From assembly GCF_007748115.1 (NCBI RefSeq), contig NZ_CP036289.1, forward strand, positions 4,960,001 through 5,024,000: a stretch of 64,000 bases of DNA, written 5' to 3'. This DNA comes from Bremerella volcania (lineage in GTDB: Bacteria > Planctomycetota > Planctomycetia > Pirellulales > Pirellulaceae). Below the pieces are notes generated by a model. It was not told the DNA's origin. It was given only the letters and a program-made list of their open reading frames with translations, and did no database searches. This document shows, piece by piece, positions 44,830 through 53,823 of the stretch (position 1 is the first letter of the stretch; every line of letters starts with the position of its first letter). The translations under genes and the position numbers were made by a program.

Positions 44830-45828
44830 GTGCTTGGTACCTATTTCAGTCAATTCACCGACACTATTTCTTCCGGCTGGAATCAGTTCTGGTTCCAGCG
44901 AGACAGCCCCAAAACGGTCAGCTGTCTGCGGATTGTTGCTGGCGTGGTGGCCTTGATTTATGCCCTGACCTTCACATCGGAATTGGCGATTTGGTTTGCT
45001 GATGGTGGCGTTCTTCCGTTGGATCGAACCTATCGTTTGACGGGTGCTTCTGATCCGACTGTCCGGGTCTACTATTGGTCGATCTTTTATTTGGCCCATT
45101 CATCCATGCAGTTGTATGCACTGCATGTGGTTGGTTTGATTTCGATCCTGCTTTTCGCCGTCGGGTTCCAAACGAGAATCACGTCGGTCATCGCCACGCT
45201 GTTCGTGCTTTCGTATGCCGAACGCGCTCCAATGCTGATGGGTGTACTTGAGCCCCTGCTCTGCCCGGTCATGATTTACCTTTGCCTGGCTCCGTGTGGT
45301 GCCTACTTCTCGGTGGATGCTTGGCTGAGAGCAAGGAAAGGAGACACGGAAGAGGTGCCTCCTTCCTTCACCGCGCACTTGGCAACTCGGTTGATTCAAG
45401 TGCATGTGGTTGCGTTCTATTGGATGATGGCGTTTGCCAAGCTGGGCAACCCAGTGTGGTGGAATGGCGAGGCCATGTGGTGGCTGATAGCCCAGCCTGA
45501 TAACCGCTTGATCGATCTTACGTTCCTGGGGGGCTCGCAGGGGTCACGATTACTCGTCTTCGGCTGGACTCACCTGGTGGTCTTTTTTGAGTTGGCCTTT
45601 GGCCTGTTGATTTGGTTCCGGATCTGGCGACCGCTATTGGCCGTGCTGGCAGTCTTCCATTGGGTAGGCCTGGGGCTCGTTACCGGGCACTGGGAATTTG
45701 CTATCTTAATGATTGGTTTGACCCTGGCGTTTGCCCCTTGGGAAACCCTGGAGATCGCTTCCAAAGAGACATCCAGTTCCCCCCAGCAAGAGACCGCCAC
45801 TCCAGAACCAGCGAGCGCCGGCGCCTAA
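44830..45828 (+). CDS. HTTM domain membrane protein (gamma-carboxylase-like)
   Basis: 332 residues from a GTG start with AGGAATCC upstream. About six or seven membrane helices (near 33-52, 80-125, 140-160, 195-215, 240-260, 265-300) carry the HTTM pattern: DSPKTVSCLRIVAGVVALIYA at the start, LSYAERAPMLMGVLEPLLCPVMIYLCLAPCGAYFSVD and LIQVHVVAFYWMMAFAKLGNPVWWNGEAMWW. Relatives of vitamin K-dependent gamma-glutamyl carboxylase; enzymatic activity in bacteria is mostly unknown. Ends in a short hydrophilic tail. Confidence 0.85.
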   Translation: MLGTYFSQFTDTISSGWNQFWFQRDSPKTVSCLRIVAGVVALIYALTFTSELAIWFADGGVLPLDRTYRLTGASDPTVRVYYWSIFYLAHSSMQLYALHVVGLISILLFAVGFQTRITSVIATLFVLSYAERAPMLMGVLEPLLCPVMIYLCLAPCGAYFSVDAWLRARKGDTEEVPPSFTAHLATRLIQVHVVAFYWMMAFAKLGNPVWWNGEAMWWLIAQPDNRLIDLTFLGGSQGSRLLVFGWTHLVVFFELAFGLLIWFRIWRPLLAVLAVFHWVGLGLVTGHWEFAILMIGLTLAFAPWETLEIASKETSSSPQQETATPEPASAGA

Positions 45829-45870
45829 TCTCCCTTCCTTCCACAAACCTGCCTGATACGGAGCCCTGCT

Positions 45871-46779
45871 ATGCAGTCAACGTCAAAGTGCACTCGCCGA
45901 AACTGGATGATGGGGACTGCGGGGCTCGCCGCGTCCGGGATCATCGCCGGATCTTCCCAAGCGGCGCAGCCGATTGCCGATCGTAGTGCTCCTAAATTCA
46001 AGTTAAGCCTGGCGGCCTATAGCTATCGCAAACTGCTGCAGGACGCCAATTCAGGGGTCACACTGAAGACCTTCATCGACGACTGCGCCAAGATGCAGTT
46101 GGATGGAACCGAGCTGACTTCGTATTACTTCCCGAAAGATGTCCAGGCCGGCTTCCTTTACGACCTGAAGTCTCATGCGTTTCGCCAAGGTCTTAGCGTC
46201 TCCGGCACGGCCATCGGGAACGACTTTGGCCATCCGCCTGGCGAGCAGCGCGATCAGCAAATTCAGCTTACCAAGACTTGGATTGAAAACGCCGCCAAGC
46301 TAGGGGCACCGGTCATTCGCGTGTTTGCCGGTCATCAAAAGAAAGGGATCTCGGCTGAGGAAACGCATCGTCTGATGGTCGATGGTTTGAATGAAGTGTG
46401 CCAATATGCCGGCCAGCATGGCATATTCCTCGCTCTGGAAAATCATGGAGGCCCGACGGCGACCGCCGAAGGACTGCTCAAGATCGTGCATGACGTCGAA
46501 AGCGATTGGTTCGGCGTGAACCTCGACTCCGGCAATTTCCACAGCAACGACATTTACGGAGAGCTGGCCCAAATCGCTCCTTATGCGCTCAATGCTCAAA
46601 TCAAAGTGGTCGTCTCGGGGCCTGACAAGAAGAAAGTCCCCACCGATTTCAAACGGATCTTCAATATCCTGGGCGAAGCCAACTATCGTGGCTTCGTCGT
46701 CCTAGAGTACGAAGAGAACGAAGACCCTCGCCAGGAATGCCCTAAGTTCATCGAGACAATTCGCGACGCGATGGGCTAA
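45871..46779 (+). CDS. Tat-exported sugar phosphate isomerase/epimerase-like TIM-barrel protein
   Basis: 302 residues. The N-terminus (CTRRNWMMGTAGLAASGIIAGSSQAA) is a twin-arginine signal. The rest is an AP-endonuclease-2/xylose-isomerase-like TIM barrel: GTELTSYYFPKD, GAPVIRVFAGHQKKG, GIFLALENHGGPTATAEGLL (Glu/His metal site), FGVNLDSGNFHSND and GFVVLEYEENEDP. Such exported proteins are abundant in planctomycetes and probably act on sugars released by sulfatases; the substrate is unknown. Its stop shares four bases (CTAA) with the convergent polX. Confidence 0.87.
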   Translation: MQSTSKCTRRNWMMGTAGLAASGIIAGSSQAAQPIADRSAPKFKLSLAAYSYRKLLQDANSGVTLKTFIDDCAKMQLDGTELTSYYFPKDVQAGFLYDLKSHAFRQGLSVSGTAIGNDFGHPPGEQRDQQIQLTKTWIENAAKLGAPVIRVFAGHQKKGISAEETHRLMVDGLNEVCQYAGQHGIFLALENHGGPTATAEGLLKIVHDVESDWFGVNLDSGNFHSNDIYGELAQIAPYALNAQIKVVVSGPDKKKVPTDFKRIFNILGEANYRGFVVLEYEENEDPRQECPKFIETIRDAMG

Positions 46780-48509
46780 GCCCTGCCGAGTAGCTTCAGA
46801 ATGTCGTTCCAAGGACGTGTGTTGACGACATCCTCTTTAGTCAAACCAGCCCTGCGTGCTTGCAATATGCCATAACGCATGACGTCCAGCCCTTCGACCT
46901 TGTGGCCGTCGCTGTTGATGCCGATCAAGATGCCCTGCTCTTTCGCGGTGTGACAGTAAACGTCGTTCAAGTCGAGCCGGGCAGGGTTGGCGTTGAGTTC
47001 GACGAACTTGCGATTTTCTTTCGCACACTGAAACACGGCGTCCAAATCGACCTCGTACGGTTCGCGCCGATTGATAAGTCTTCCGGTTGGATGGGCGACA
47101 ATGCAGATGTTTGGGTTTTCTAGCGCCCCGACAATTCGATCGGTGATCTGCTGCTTCGACTGATTCTGACCATAATGCACGCTGGCAATGATCCAATCTC
47201 CTTGCTCCAGCACATCATCCGGTAGATCCATCCCTCCCTGTTCGAGAATATCGCATTCGAGCCCCTTGAGAATCTGAATCTTGCCGTCGTACTTCTTTTG
47301 CAATTCGTCGATCGTCTTCCATTGATCCAGCAGTCGCTCCGCATTCAGGCCGTTGGCCATGCTGACGCGTTTGGAGTGATCGGTGATTGCGATGTATTGA
47401 TATCCCTTCGCAATCGATCCCTCGATCATCTCCTCCAACGTGTTCACGCCGTCGGTCGCATCGGTATGCATGTGCATGTCTCCCACGATGTCTTCAACGG
47501 TGATCAACTTAGGCAGGCCCGTTTCGGCAAGCTTGAATTCATCGCGATTCTCGCGAAGCTCAGGCGGGAACCATGGTAGATCGAGGGCAGCGTAAACATC
47601 CTCTTCCGTTTCGCCCGCGATAAAGGTCTCGCTCCCGTCCTCATTCACACGAAACACGCCGTATTCGTTGATCTTCATTCCACGCTGCTTGGCAATCCCA
47701 CGAATCTTAACGTTATGTTCTTTCGATCCTGTGAAATACAGGCTCGCAGCGCCGTAGCTCTTGGCAGGAACGACGCGAAGATCGACTTGCATGTTGCTGG
47801 CAAGTCGAATGGACATTTTCGTATCCCCCCGGGCAATGACTTCCTCCATTTCGGGAAACTCTGCCAGGCAATCCATCGCTTCGGTCGAGGACTCAGCGAC
47901 AGTCAGGATATCGATGTCACCAACGGTTTCCTTGCCGCGCCTATAGCTACCAGCAAAGGTCAGCTTTTCGATACCTTTCACGCTCTCCAGATGTTCCCTG
48001 AGACGCTGCACCAGCTTGTCGGCTTTGGCCCAATAAACACGCTGCTCGGCCGTCGCGGCGAGATCGATGCCGCTGAGAATCGTTTGTTCGGTCTTCGCAC
48101 CGAAGCCTTTGAGAGCCCGGATTTTTTCGTCCAGGCATGCCTGCTTTAAGTCTTCCAGCGTCGAGATCCCCAGCTCTTTATAGATCACTGCAGCCTTTTT
48201 CGGTCCCAAGCCAGGGATCCGCAACATGGCCAATACCGACGGAGGAATCTTCTTTTGAAGTTCCTCCAACTGCGGCAATTTGTCGGTCTCGACCAGTACC
48301 TGGCACTTTTCCGCCAAATCTTTGCCAATTCCCTCGAGGTCGGTCAGTTTCTGGGAGGAGTCGTCCAGAATATCACTGATTTGCTGTGACAGGCCTTCAA
48401 TCGTGCGAGCCGCGTTGCGATAGGCTCGTATGCGAAAGCTATTCGCTCCCTGGAACTCGAGAAGATCTGCCAGCATTTCAAACTTGGCAGCGATTTGAGC
48501 GTTGTTCAT
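46776..48509 (-). CDS. polX: DNA polymerase X with PHP domain
   Basis: 577 residues. The N-terminal helix-hairpin-helix region includes LRIPGLGPKKAAVIYKELG, followed by the nucleotidyltransferase site FAGSYRRGKETVGDIDIL (G-S and D-x-D) and the thumb with ASLYFTGSKEHNVKIR. The C-terminal PHP domain begins DMHMHTDATDGVNTLEEM (near residue 343). PolX-PHP enzymes repair small gaps and have 3'-5' exonuclease activity. Cytoplasmic, alone in its transcription unit. Confidence 0.95.
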   Translation of the reverse strand: MNNAQIAAKFEMLADLLEFQGANSFRIRAYRNAARTIEGLSQQISDILDDSSQKLTDLEGIGKDLAEKCQVLVETDKLPQLEELQKKIPPSVLAMLRIPGLGPKKAAVIYKELGISTLEDLKQACLDEKIRALKGFGAKTEQTILSGIDLAATAEQRVYWAKADKLVQRLREHLESVKGIEKLTFAGSYRRGKETVGDIDILTVAESSTEAMDCLAEFPEMEEVIARGDTKMSIRLASNMQVDLRVVPAKSYGAASLYFTGSKEHNVKIRGIAKQRGMKINEYGVFRVNEDGSETFIAGETEEDVYAALDLPWFPPELRENRDEFKLAETGLPKLITVEDIVGDMHMHTDATDGVNTLEEMIEGSIAKGYQYIAITDHSKRVSMANGLNAERLLDQWKTIDELQKKYDGKIQILKGLECDILEQGGMDLPDDVLEQGDWIIASVHYGQNQSKQQITDRIVGALENPNICIVAHPTGRLINRREPYEVDLDAVFQCAKENRKFVELNANPARLDLNDVYCHTAKEQGILIGINSDGHKVEGLDVMRYGILQARRAGLTKEDVVNTRPWNDILKLLGRA

Positions 48510-48596
48510 GGCGTTATTCGCTGAAAGGTGATCGTATGTCCTTATTCAGCGTAGCGATTGCCATTTGGATCGATCAACTCCCCCTAGTCAGCGCAT

Positions 48597-48630
48597 GAAA
48601 AAGGGACTCCGTTTGAGGAGCCCCTTTCAC
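48597..48630 (-). terminator. Rho-independent terminator of the Pro-rich protein gene
   Basis: Read on the minus strand: AAAGGGgCTCC, loop, GGAGtCCCTTT, then TT. The stem has one mismatch and lies 25 bases after the stop at 48655. Confidence 0.75.
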
Positions 48631-48654
48631 GATGGATTGGTTTGGAATCTCGCA

Positions 48655-49767
48655 CTACTTGCTAAGCGAGTACCAACCGCCGTTGTCGGCTTGAATGGAA
48701 GCCGTCGGCGGCGTGAACGATCGACGCGGTGGCTGCTGAGGCATTTCGTAGCCAACCGGAATCACGAGGGATCGCTGATCAAGACCTGCCGTCTTATCGC
48801 GTGGATCGAGCAAACGTGGTGCTTCGCTGGCCGAACCTGAGTTGGAAAACTGTGGATCCGGAATCGGAGTCACCGGGGTGACCTTCCACTGCCCAGAGGG
48901 TGCCGGAGCGGTCGACGATGGCGTAACCGTCGTCGGAGCAGGACGCTGGCTGGTGACTGGCTGCGGAATGTATCGATTCAACGGCGCGGCACTGGTGGAA
49001 CTTTCGATGGACACGCCACCCGAACCATTGAGAACCGGACCTTCCAGTTCTGGTCGCAGTGCAGGTCGCGTATCGGCCGGCTGACCACCTTGTGCAGGTG
49101 GAGGATTGACCTGGTACTGTGGAGTGGCCGAGGCACCAGGCTGTGGCGAGTAAATCGAACCGCCTGCACCATACGACGGCGAAGCAGGCGCCGATTGATA
49201 CTGTGGTTGCGGCTGAGGTTGCGAGTATTGGATAGGTTGTTCTTCGACTCGTGGAACCCATTGCCCCGAAGGAGGCGCGGTGATTGTTGCTCCAGGCGAA
49301 GGAACGACCGGTGCGTTGTAGCCTGCGGCGGCACAGCCACAACTCGAAGGAGCAGGAGCAGCCCCGAAAGCGGGTACGCGTTGAACTTGATAACGCGAAG
49401 TCGTGCATCCTTGATAGCCAACGACGGGAACGCCTGCCGAGTTCGGCTGATAAACGGGGACCGGACGGTAAACGGTGACCGGGACTCGCTGATACTGCGA
49501 GTTGTAGTTCATCTGTGGGGCATATCCGGCCGTCGTCACAGGCGATGGTGCTGGGCACGAGCCAACCACCGAAGGCAGGTAGTTCGCCTGAACGGCGGGG
49601 TAAGCGGGATAGTTCGTGGTAATCACCGGCGGCGCGACAGGATATGCTTCGTCAGTGCCCCACAGCCAATCGGTCAGCCAACAGGCCTGGGCCGAGCTGG
49701 GATTGTTGAAAACTGTCAGGGTGCACACCACCAGGGTGAGAACGGTTTTGATCGGCGAAGCAGTCAT
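48655..49767 (-). CDS. Exported Pro/Gln/Ser-rich protein
   Basis: 370 residues with a signal peptide (IKTVLTLVVCTLTVFNNPSSAQA). The mature chain is low-complexity: many Pro, Gln, Tyr, Ser and Ala (QPQPQPQYQSAPASPSYGAGG), with no folded domain visible except a short C-terminal VIPVGYEMPQQP and GGWYSLSK motif. It may be a cell-surface linker or structural protein. I do not recognise the family beyond similarity to other planctomycete exported low-complexity proteins. Confidence 0.7.
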   Translation of the reverse strand: MTASPIKTVLTLVVCTLTVFNNPSSAQACWLTDWLWGTDEAYPVAPPVITTNYPAYPAVQANYLPSVVGSCPAPSPVTTAGYAPQMNYNSQYQRVPVTVYRPVPVYQPNSAGVPVVGYQGCTTSRYQVQRVPAFGAAPAPSSCGCAAAGYNAPVVPSPGATITAPPSGQWVPRVEEQPIQYSQPQPQPQYQSAPASPSYGAGGSIYSPQPGASATPQYQVNPPPAQGGQPADTRPALRPELEGPVLNGSGGVSIESSTSAAPLNRYIPQPVTSQRPAPTTVTPSSTAPAPSGQWKVTPVTPIPDPQFSNSGSASEAPRLLDPRDKTAGLDQRSLVIPVGYEMPQQPPRRSFTPPTASIQADNGGWYSLSK

Positions 49768-50017
49768 CCGGGAAAGGTCCTTCCGGTTGAAAACGCGTCA
49801 GGTCGTCGATCCTTCGAACCTCCAAAAATCGGGCTTCCATTGCCTCGCATCAATAAAAGGGACGGTGAAGAATAGATCACAGGCTTGAGCCGGAACAGGA
49901 AAAATCTCATGGATTTGCTCAACTAAGCCCATATCACCGACACGCATTCCACTTGGCAAAGCGATGCTGAGGAGCGAAAGATTACCGATCAAGCCGTCAA
50001 ATTCAGACAGCCAGCCC

Positions 50018-50620
50018 TTATTGCTGGGCGAATTGCCCCTGCGATTGGTAAATGCCGTTTAATTCGCACCAGTGGTACAACCGGAAGAAGTAGTCACGAA
50101 TATCGCCGGGATCTTCTTCCCACACGGCTCGAAGATCAGCTTCGTAAGGTGTTACGTCGCTGGCAAGAAGCATCGAAGATAGCTTCAGCGCCAATGGCCA
50201 ATCCGGCTGCGTTATCAGAATGACCGGCAGACCGCAGTCGCCGTGCGTTGTGACCAGCAGCCGAACCGCTTTTTGCTGACAGCGCCAGCGAATCCACCGC
50301 TGCTTCCAAAACGCAAGCTGTTCGAAACCATCGATCACCAGTAGTGAATCTGAATCGAGATCGCCAAGCGGAATAACTTCATGCTTTCGCGATGCTGTCA
50401 GTCGGACACGTTGCTCGATGAGTCCAAGCTTCGACCAGTGCTGGCTGAGTGTTTCCAGCAACGATGATTTACCGCTTCCGTGGGGCCCAACAATCGCGCC
50501 TTGCGCACCTGGCTGCTCAATGGCGGCGATAACGGATTCCAACGAATGCCCAGCCGGAAAGACGAACGGGATCTCTCCGGGACGGGTAAACCGCGTTGAA
50601 AAGGGATTACGCCGCATCAT
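50018..50620 (-). CDS. Small P-loop NTPase of the DUF3592/arrestin-like operon
   Basis: 200 residues from ATG 50620 (an upstream in-frame ATG at 50653 is possible). Walker A is GPHGSGKS at 45-52 and a Walker B-like LLVIDGFEQL lies near 95, followed by LLVTTHGDCGLPVILITQP. It is a short, MoxR- or ORC-like ATPase without obvious sensor or output domain. Its start lies inside the last codons of the arrestin-like gene, so it is translationally coupled. Function unknown. Confidence 0.7.
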   Translation of the reverse strand: MMRRNPFSTRFTRPGEIPFVFPAGHSLESVIAAIEQPGAQGAIVGPHGSGKSSLLETLSQHWSKLGLIEQRVRLTASRKHEVIPLGDLDSDSLLVIDGFEQLAFWKQRWIRWRCQQKAVRLLVTTHGDCGLPVILITQPDWPLALKLSSMLLASDVTPYEADLRAVWEEDPGDIRDYFFRLYHWCELNGIYQSQGQFAQQ

Positions 50621-51047
50621 CGGCTCGTTTTCTCGACGATCGCTTCGTCGCAATCGGTACCGCTGGTGCCAACTCGCCCAGGTTAAAAGGAACTTCCTCC
50701 ATGTATTCCTTTCCCTGGTGCATGAAGACGCGCACGCGAACCGCCCAGCGAATCTTGACGATCAGTCCCTGATACGAAAGCGGACTCCGCGGCAATCTTG
50801 TTTGAAACTTGCGACGCTTGGTCAGGTCGGCATCGTTCCGATCGATCGGCAAGAGACGCCGAAAGTCGTGGGTAGCCAGGTCTTCTTCGCCAGTCCCCTC
50901 GGTATACCAAAGCACGGAAGCTTCGATCGCCTGGACTTCGGACGGGCGAGTTCCTTTGATCTCGAAGCTGGCGATCAGTTCGTCATCTGGTAGATAAGTT
51001 CGATTGGGACGATCCAGCGTGATCTCAATCTTGGGTTCGAGGTTCAT
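50607..51047 (-). CDS. Arrestin-like/beta-sandwich protein
   Basis: 146 residues, soluble. Alternating beta strands fit one lobe of an arrestin or Vps26/SpoOM-like beta-sandwich: IEITLDRPNRTYLPDDELIASFEIKG, VQAIEASVLWYTEGTG, YQGLIVKIRWAVRVRVFMHQGKEYMEEVPFNLG. A basic tail ends it. It starts at the ATGA overlap with the upstream DUF3592-like gene and overlaps the NTPase gene. The arrangement suggests a protein complex at the membrane. Fold assignment is inference. Confidence 0.55.
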   Translation of the reverse strand: MNLEPKIEITLDRPNRTYLPDDELIASFEIKGTRPSEVQAIEASVLWYTEGTGEEDLATHDFRRLLPIDRNDADLTKRRKFQTRLPRSPLSYQGLIVKIRWAVRVRVFMHQGKEYMEEVPFNLGELAPAVPIATKRSSRKRADDAA

Positions 51048-52357
51048 CGGGCAACCTCCAACTCCGCCGGATAGACGACGATCGGAAAGCTACGACTCAA
51101 CCGCGTACCGTGATCGGCGTTGATCTGCACGACTAGTTTCCAGTGGATCGCATTGTGATCTGACTTAAAGCTGTGCATACAACCTTCAGGCACTTTAAGC
51201 TGATAGTCCGCCTCGAACGGCAGCCCTGGCTTGATTTCAAATCCCTTGGCAGCGGCGACCTCCTCTTCGACCACGCGTTTCGTTTCGCTACGAACGTCTG
51301 TCCCCTGCAAGAATGTGGCCGCTTCCTCGCAGACAAGCAAGATCTGCAGTTGCCGAACCTTCATTTTTCCTGCCTGAGTAACGAATACGCGGTACTCTTT
51401 ACCAGGATAAAGGGGATGGTTCGAGATTTCCAAGCCGGTGGGTCCTACTCGCGTGTGCGCGGTGACCTCGCGCAGAAACTTAGAGATCGCCGCCAATGCA
51501 ATTCCAATGGTTGGCAGCGAGATGATCGTCAACATCCAGTCCGGTTTTCCGGCCAGATGGTTACCCAATGCGGCGATGAAGAACACGCCTGCCATACCGC
51601 TCCACAATAGACTGAAAATAAGCGTGGCCAGCAGCCACCATCCGGGCGAAACCTCGATCGGCAAGCGGAATGCGAGACGCACGCCGGGGCTGTTGGTCAG
51701 ATTCGCATCATTAGGAATCGATGGATATGTCGTAGCGGGCATGGCTTCCCGGAGAAGCTCTAACGTTTTGGCTTTCTTCGCGATCGCGGCCCTTCGTTCG
51801 ACCGATGTCCCCATAAGCAGCAGCGTATAAATCAGCCCGATGCCACCAATGACGATGAATGAAACCAGCACCAGAAAGATGACCCACAGTCCCCAGGCCG
51901 GGGTTCGCTCTAAGACGACGCTCTGACCGGGGCTGTCGGGATCGTACCAACAGGGATAGATCCAGCCCGGTTCGTACCCATTAAGCCGATCCCAGGCCGC
52001 CTCTTCCGTAGAATAAGTAAGGGGCGATCGTCGGAGCGACCAACGATGGTGTTGCCGCTGGGGCAAATCCAATGAGACCAGGGCTTCAGGTTGATAGCGG
52101 GGATAGTCTTCGGTTCCGAGTTGGACTACTCGGATTTCCTGAACCGTGCACTCTCCTTCCACGTAGGCGACTTCCGGAAACATGGTCCGGATCGGCCAAG
52201 TTTCCAACATGGTCGAGGCGACGGTCATTGCTGTGAAAATGACGCCGAAAAAGAAAATCGCTGAGAAAAAGAACGTTTCCCCGACACTGGCTACGACACG
52301 CGAAACCGTACGGCGCGAACCGCGTTTTTTCTCCCAGATGCGAAACCAGCGAGGCAT
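51044..52357 (-). CDS. DUF3592-like multi-pass membrane protein
   Basis: 437 residues with four or so membrane segments (about 25-47, 155-175, 230-255, 258-280). Between the first two is the DUF3592 pattern ending in WIYPCWYDPDSPGQSVVLER, and the C-terminal part (about 300-437) is soluble beta-rich with HTRVGPTGLEISNHPLYPGKEYRVFVTQAG, which resembles the domain seen in the arrestin-like neighbour. First gene of the three-gene minus-strand operon ending at 50018. Function unknown. Confidence 0.7.
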   Translation of the reverse strand: MPRWFRIWEKKRGSRRTVSRVVASVGETFFFSAIFFFGVIFTAMTVASTMLETWPIRTMFPEVAYVEGECTVQEIRVVQLGTEDYPRYQPEALVSLDLPQRQHHRWSLRRSPLTYSTEEAAWDRLNGYEPGWIYPCWYDPDSPGQSVVLERTPAWGLWVIFLVLVSFIVIGGIGLIYTLLLMGTSVERRAAIAKKAKTLELLREAMPATTYPSIPNDANLTNSPGVRLAFRLPIEVSPGWWLLATLIFSLLWSGMAGVFFIAALGNHLAGKPDWMLTIISLPTIGIALAAISKFLREVTAHTRVGPTGLEISNHPLYPGKEYRVFVTQAGKMKVRQLQILLVCEEAATFLQGTDVRSETKRVVEEEVAAAKGFEIKPGLPFEADYQLKVPEGCMHSFKSDHNAIHWKLVVQINADHGTRLSRSFPIVVYPAELEVAR

Positions 52358-52505
52358 ACGATATCTTCAGATTTCCGAAGAAGCCACAATTCAAGGAATG
52401 TCGCGCAAGGACCTTCCGTTTGGCGATCGGTACCTTGGCGCGATACCATGCTAAATATAACTGGATTCACCACTTCGCGGCACCGACTCCCTTCAGGTTT
52501 CTCCG

Positions 52506-53768
52506 ATGATTACTCGCCGTTTCTGCCTGATTACCGTAACGTTGACCCTTGGTGTGGTTGCTTTCGCCTTGAGAGTTCAAGCCGGGGATTGGCCTCAAAT
52601 CCTCGGCCCTCAAAGAAATGGCCATGCGGAAGAGGAAAACCTGCTCGATCAATGGCCCAGGCGGGGCCCCACCGAGGTTTGGAAAAAAGACCTTGGTAGT
52701 GGTTACGCTGGCCCCGCCGTCGCAGATGGTGTGGTCTACCTGTTCCATCGCCAAAGCAACTCCGAACTTCTCGAAGCGGTCGAACTGAAGACCGGTAAGA
52801 AGATCTGGTCGCGCGACATGCGGGCATCGTATCAGGCTTCGATCAATCCCGACGACGGCCCCCGCTGCGTGCCGGTGGTGACCAAAGACGCAGTCATTGT
52901 TTACGGTGCCGCAGGCTTTTTGCGCAGCGTAGATCGACAAACAGGAAAGCTACGGTGGGAGGTCGATCTGGCCGGCAACTTCGGCGCTCCGGACGGATAT
53001 TTCGGGGCAGGCAGTACCCCAATCGTTTTCGAAAAGTCCGTACTGGTAAATGTGGGGGGACGCAACGGGGCAGGAATCGTGGCGGTGAACCTGGAAGATG
53101 GCCAATTTCAATGGAAGTCCGTCGATGATGCGGCCAGCTATTCCTCGCCCGTGATGGCCAAGATTGCCGATCGCCCCTACGCCGTATTTGTAACGCGGCT
53201 ACAAACCGTGGTGGTCGATCCCTTCACAGGAAGTGTTCTATATGGATTTCCATTCGGGGCGAGAGGTCCAACCGTGAACGCCGCGACACCAATCGTGGCT
53301 GGCAACAAACTCTTCGTTACTGCCAGTTACGGAGTAGGGGCCAAACTGGTTGAACTTGAGAAAACCCAGTTCAAACCGATTTGGGAAAACGACGACACCC
53401 TCTCCAGTCAATACAACACGCCGGTTCTGGTAGGAGATTACCTGTACGGGATTCACGGACGCGAAGATTTGGGTTCGCCGGAACTACGATGCGTCGAACT
53501 AGCCACCGGCCGTGTAATGTGGTCAGAACAATTGCCAGGGACGGCGCACCTGATCTATGCGGATAGGAAGTTGATCGCCGTGACCAATGAAGGGACAGCG
53601 ATCCTGTTTCTTCCCGATGAAAAGAAATTCGCAGAAATCAGCCGCTTCCGCGCGAGCAACGACATCGTCCGTGCGCTGCCCGCGCTAAGCGGTGGATATT
53701 TGCTTGTTCGCGAAACGGGTACCCGGGGAGGTCCGATTCGCTGTTTTCAGATTGGCAAGTCCCCATAG
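52506..53768 (+). CDS. Exported PQQ-like beta-propeller protein
   Basis: 420 residues with a signal peptide (FCLITVTLTLGVVAFALRVQA). The mature protein begins DWPQILGPQRNGHAEEENLL, the start typical of planctomycete outer-membrane-linked PQQ-binding-like repeat proteins. Repeats such as VADGVVYLFHR, GKKIWSR, GKLRWEVDLAGN and DGQFQWKSV follow. BamB-like scaffold or PQQ enzyme-like role; no PQQ dehydrogenase signature is seen. Confidence 0.87.
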   Translation: MITRRFCLITVTLTLGVVAFALRVQAGDWPQILGPQRNGHAEEENLLDQWPRRGPTEVWKKDLGSGYAGPAVADGVVYLFHRQSNSELLEAVELKTGKKIWSRDMRASYQASINPDDGPRCVPVVTKDAVIVYGAAGFLRSVDRQTGKLRWEVDLAGNFGAPDGYFGAGSTPIVFEKSVLVNVGGRNGAGIVAVNLEDGQFQWKSVDDAASYSSPVMAKIADRPYAVFVTRLQTVVVDPFTGSVLYGFPFGARGPTVNAATPIVAGNKLFVTASYGVGAKLVELEKTQFKPIWENDDTLSSQYNTPVLVGDYLYGIHGREDLGSPELRCVELATGRVMWSEQLPGTAHLIYADRKLIAVTNEGTAILFLPDEKKFAEISRFRASNDIVRALPALSGGYLLVRETGTRGGPIRCFQIGKSP

Positions 53769-53823
53769 CCAATCAGTCGAACGGGGACGCCAGGTTTGTG
53801 CTGCGAACGTTTCGTGGGACTCG

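Noticed and set aside
49090-49875. 261-residue plus-strand frame
   Set aside because: Antisense to the Pro-rich exported protein, whose signal peptide and terminator define the true strand.
49798-49992. 64-residue minus-strand frame in the gap before the Pro-rich gene
   Set aside because: No ribosome site, no domain and low coding character; the gap of 250 bases is treated as promoter region.
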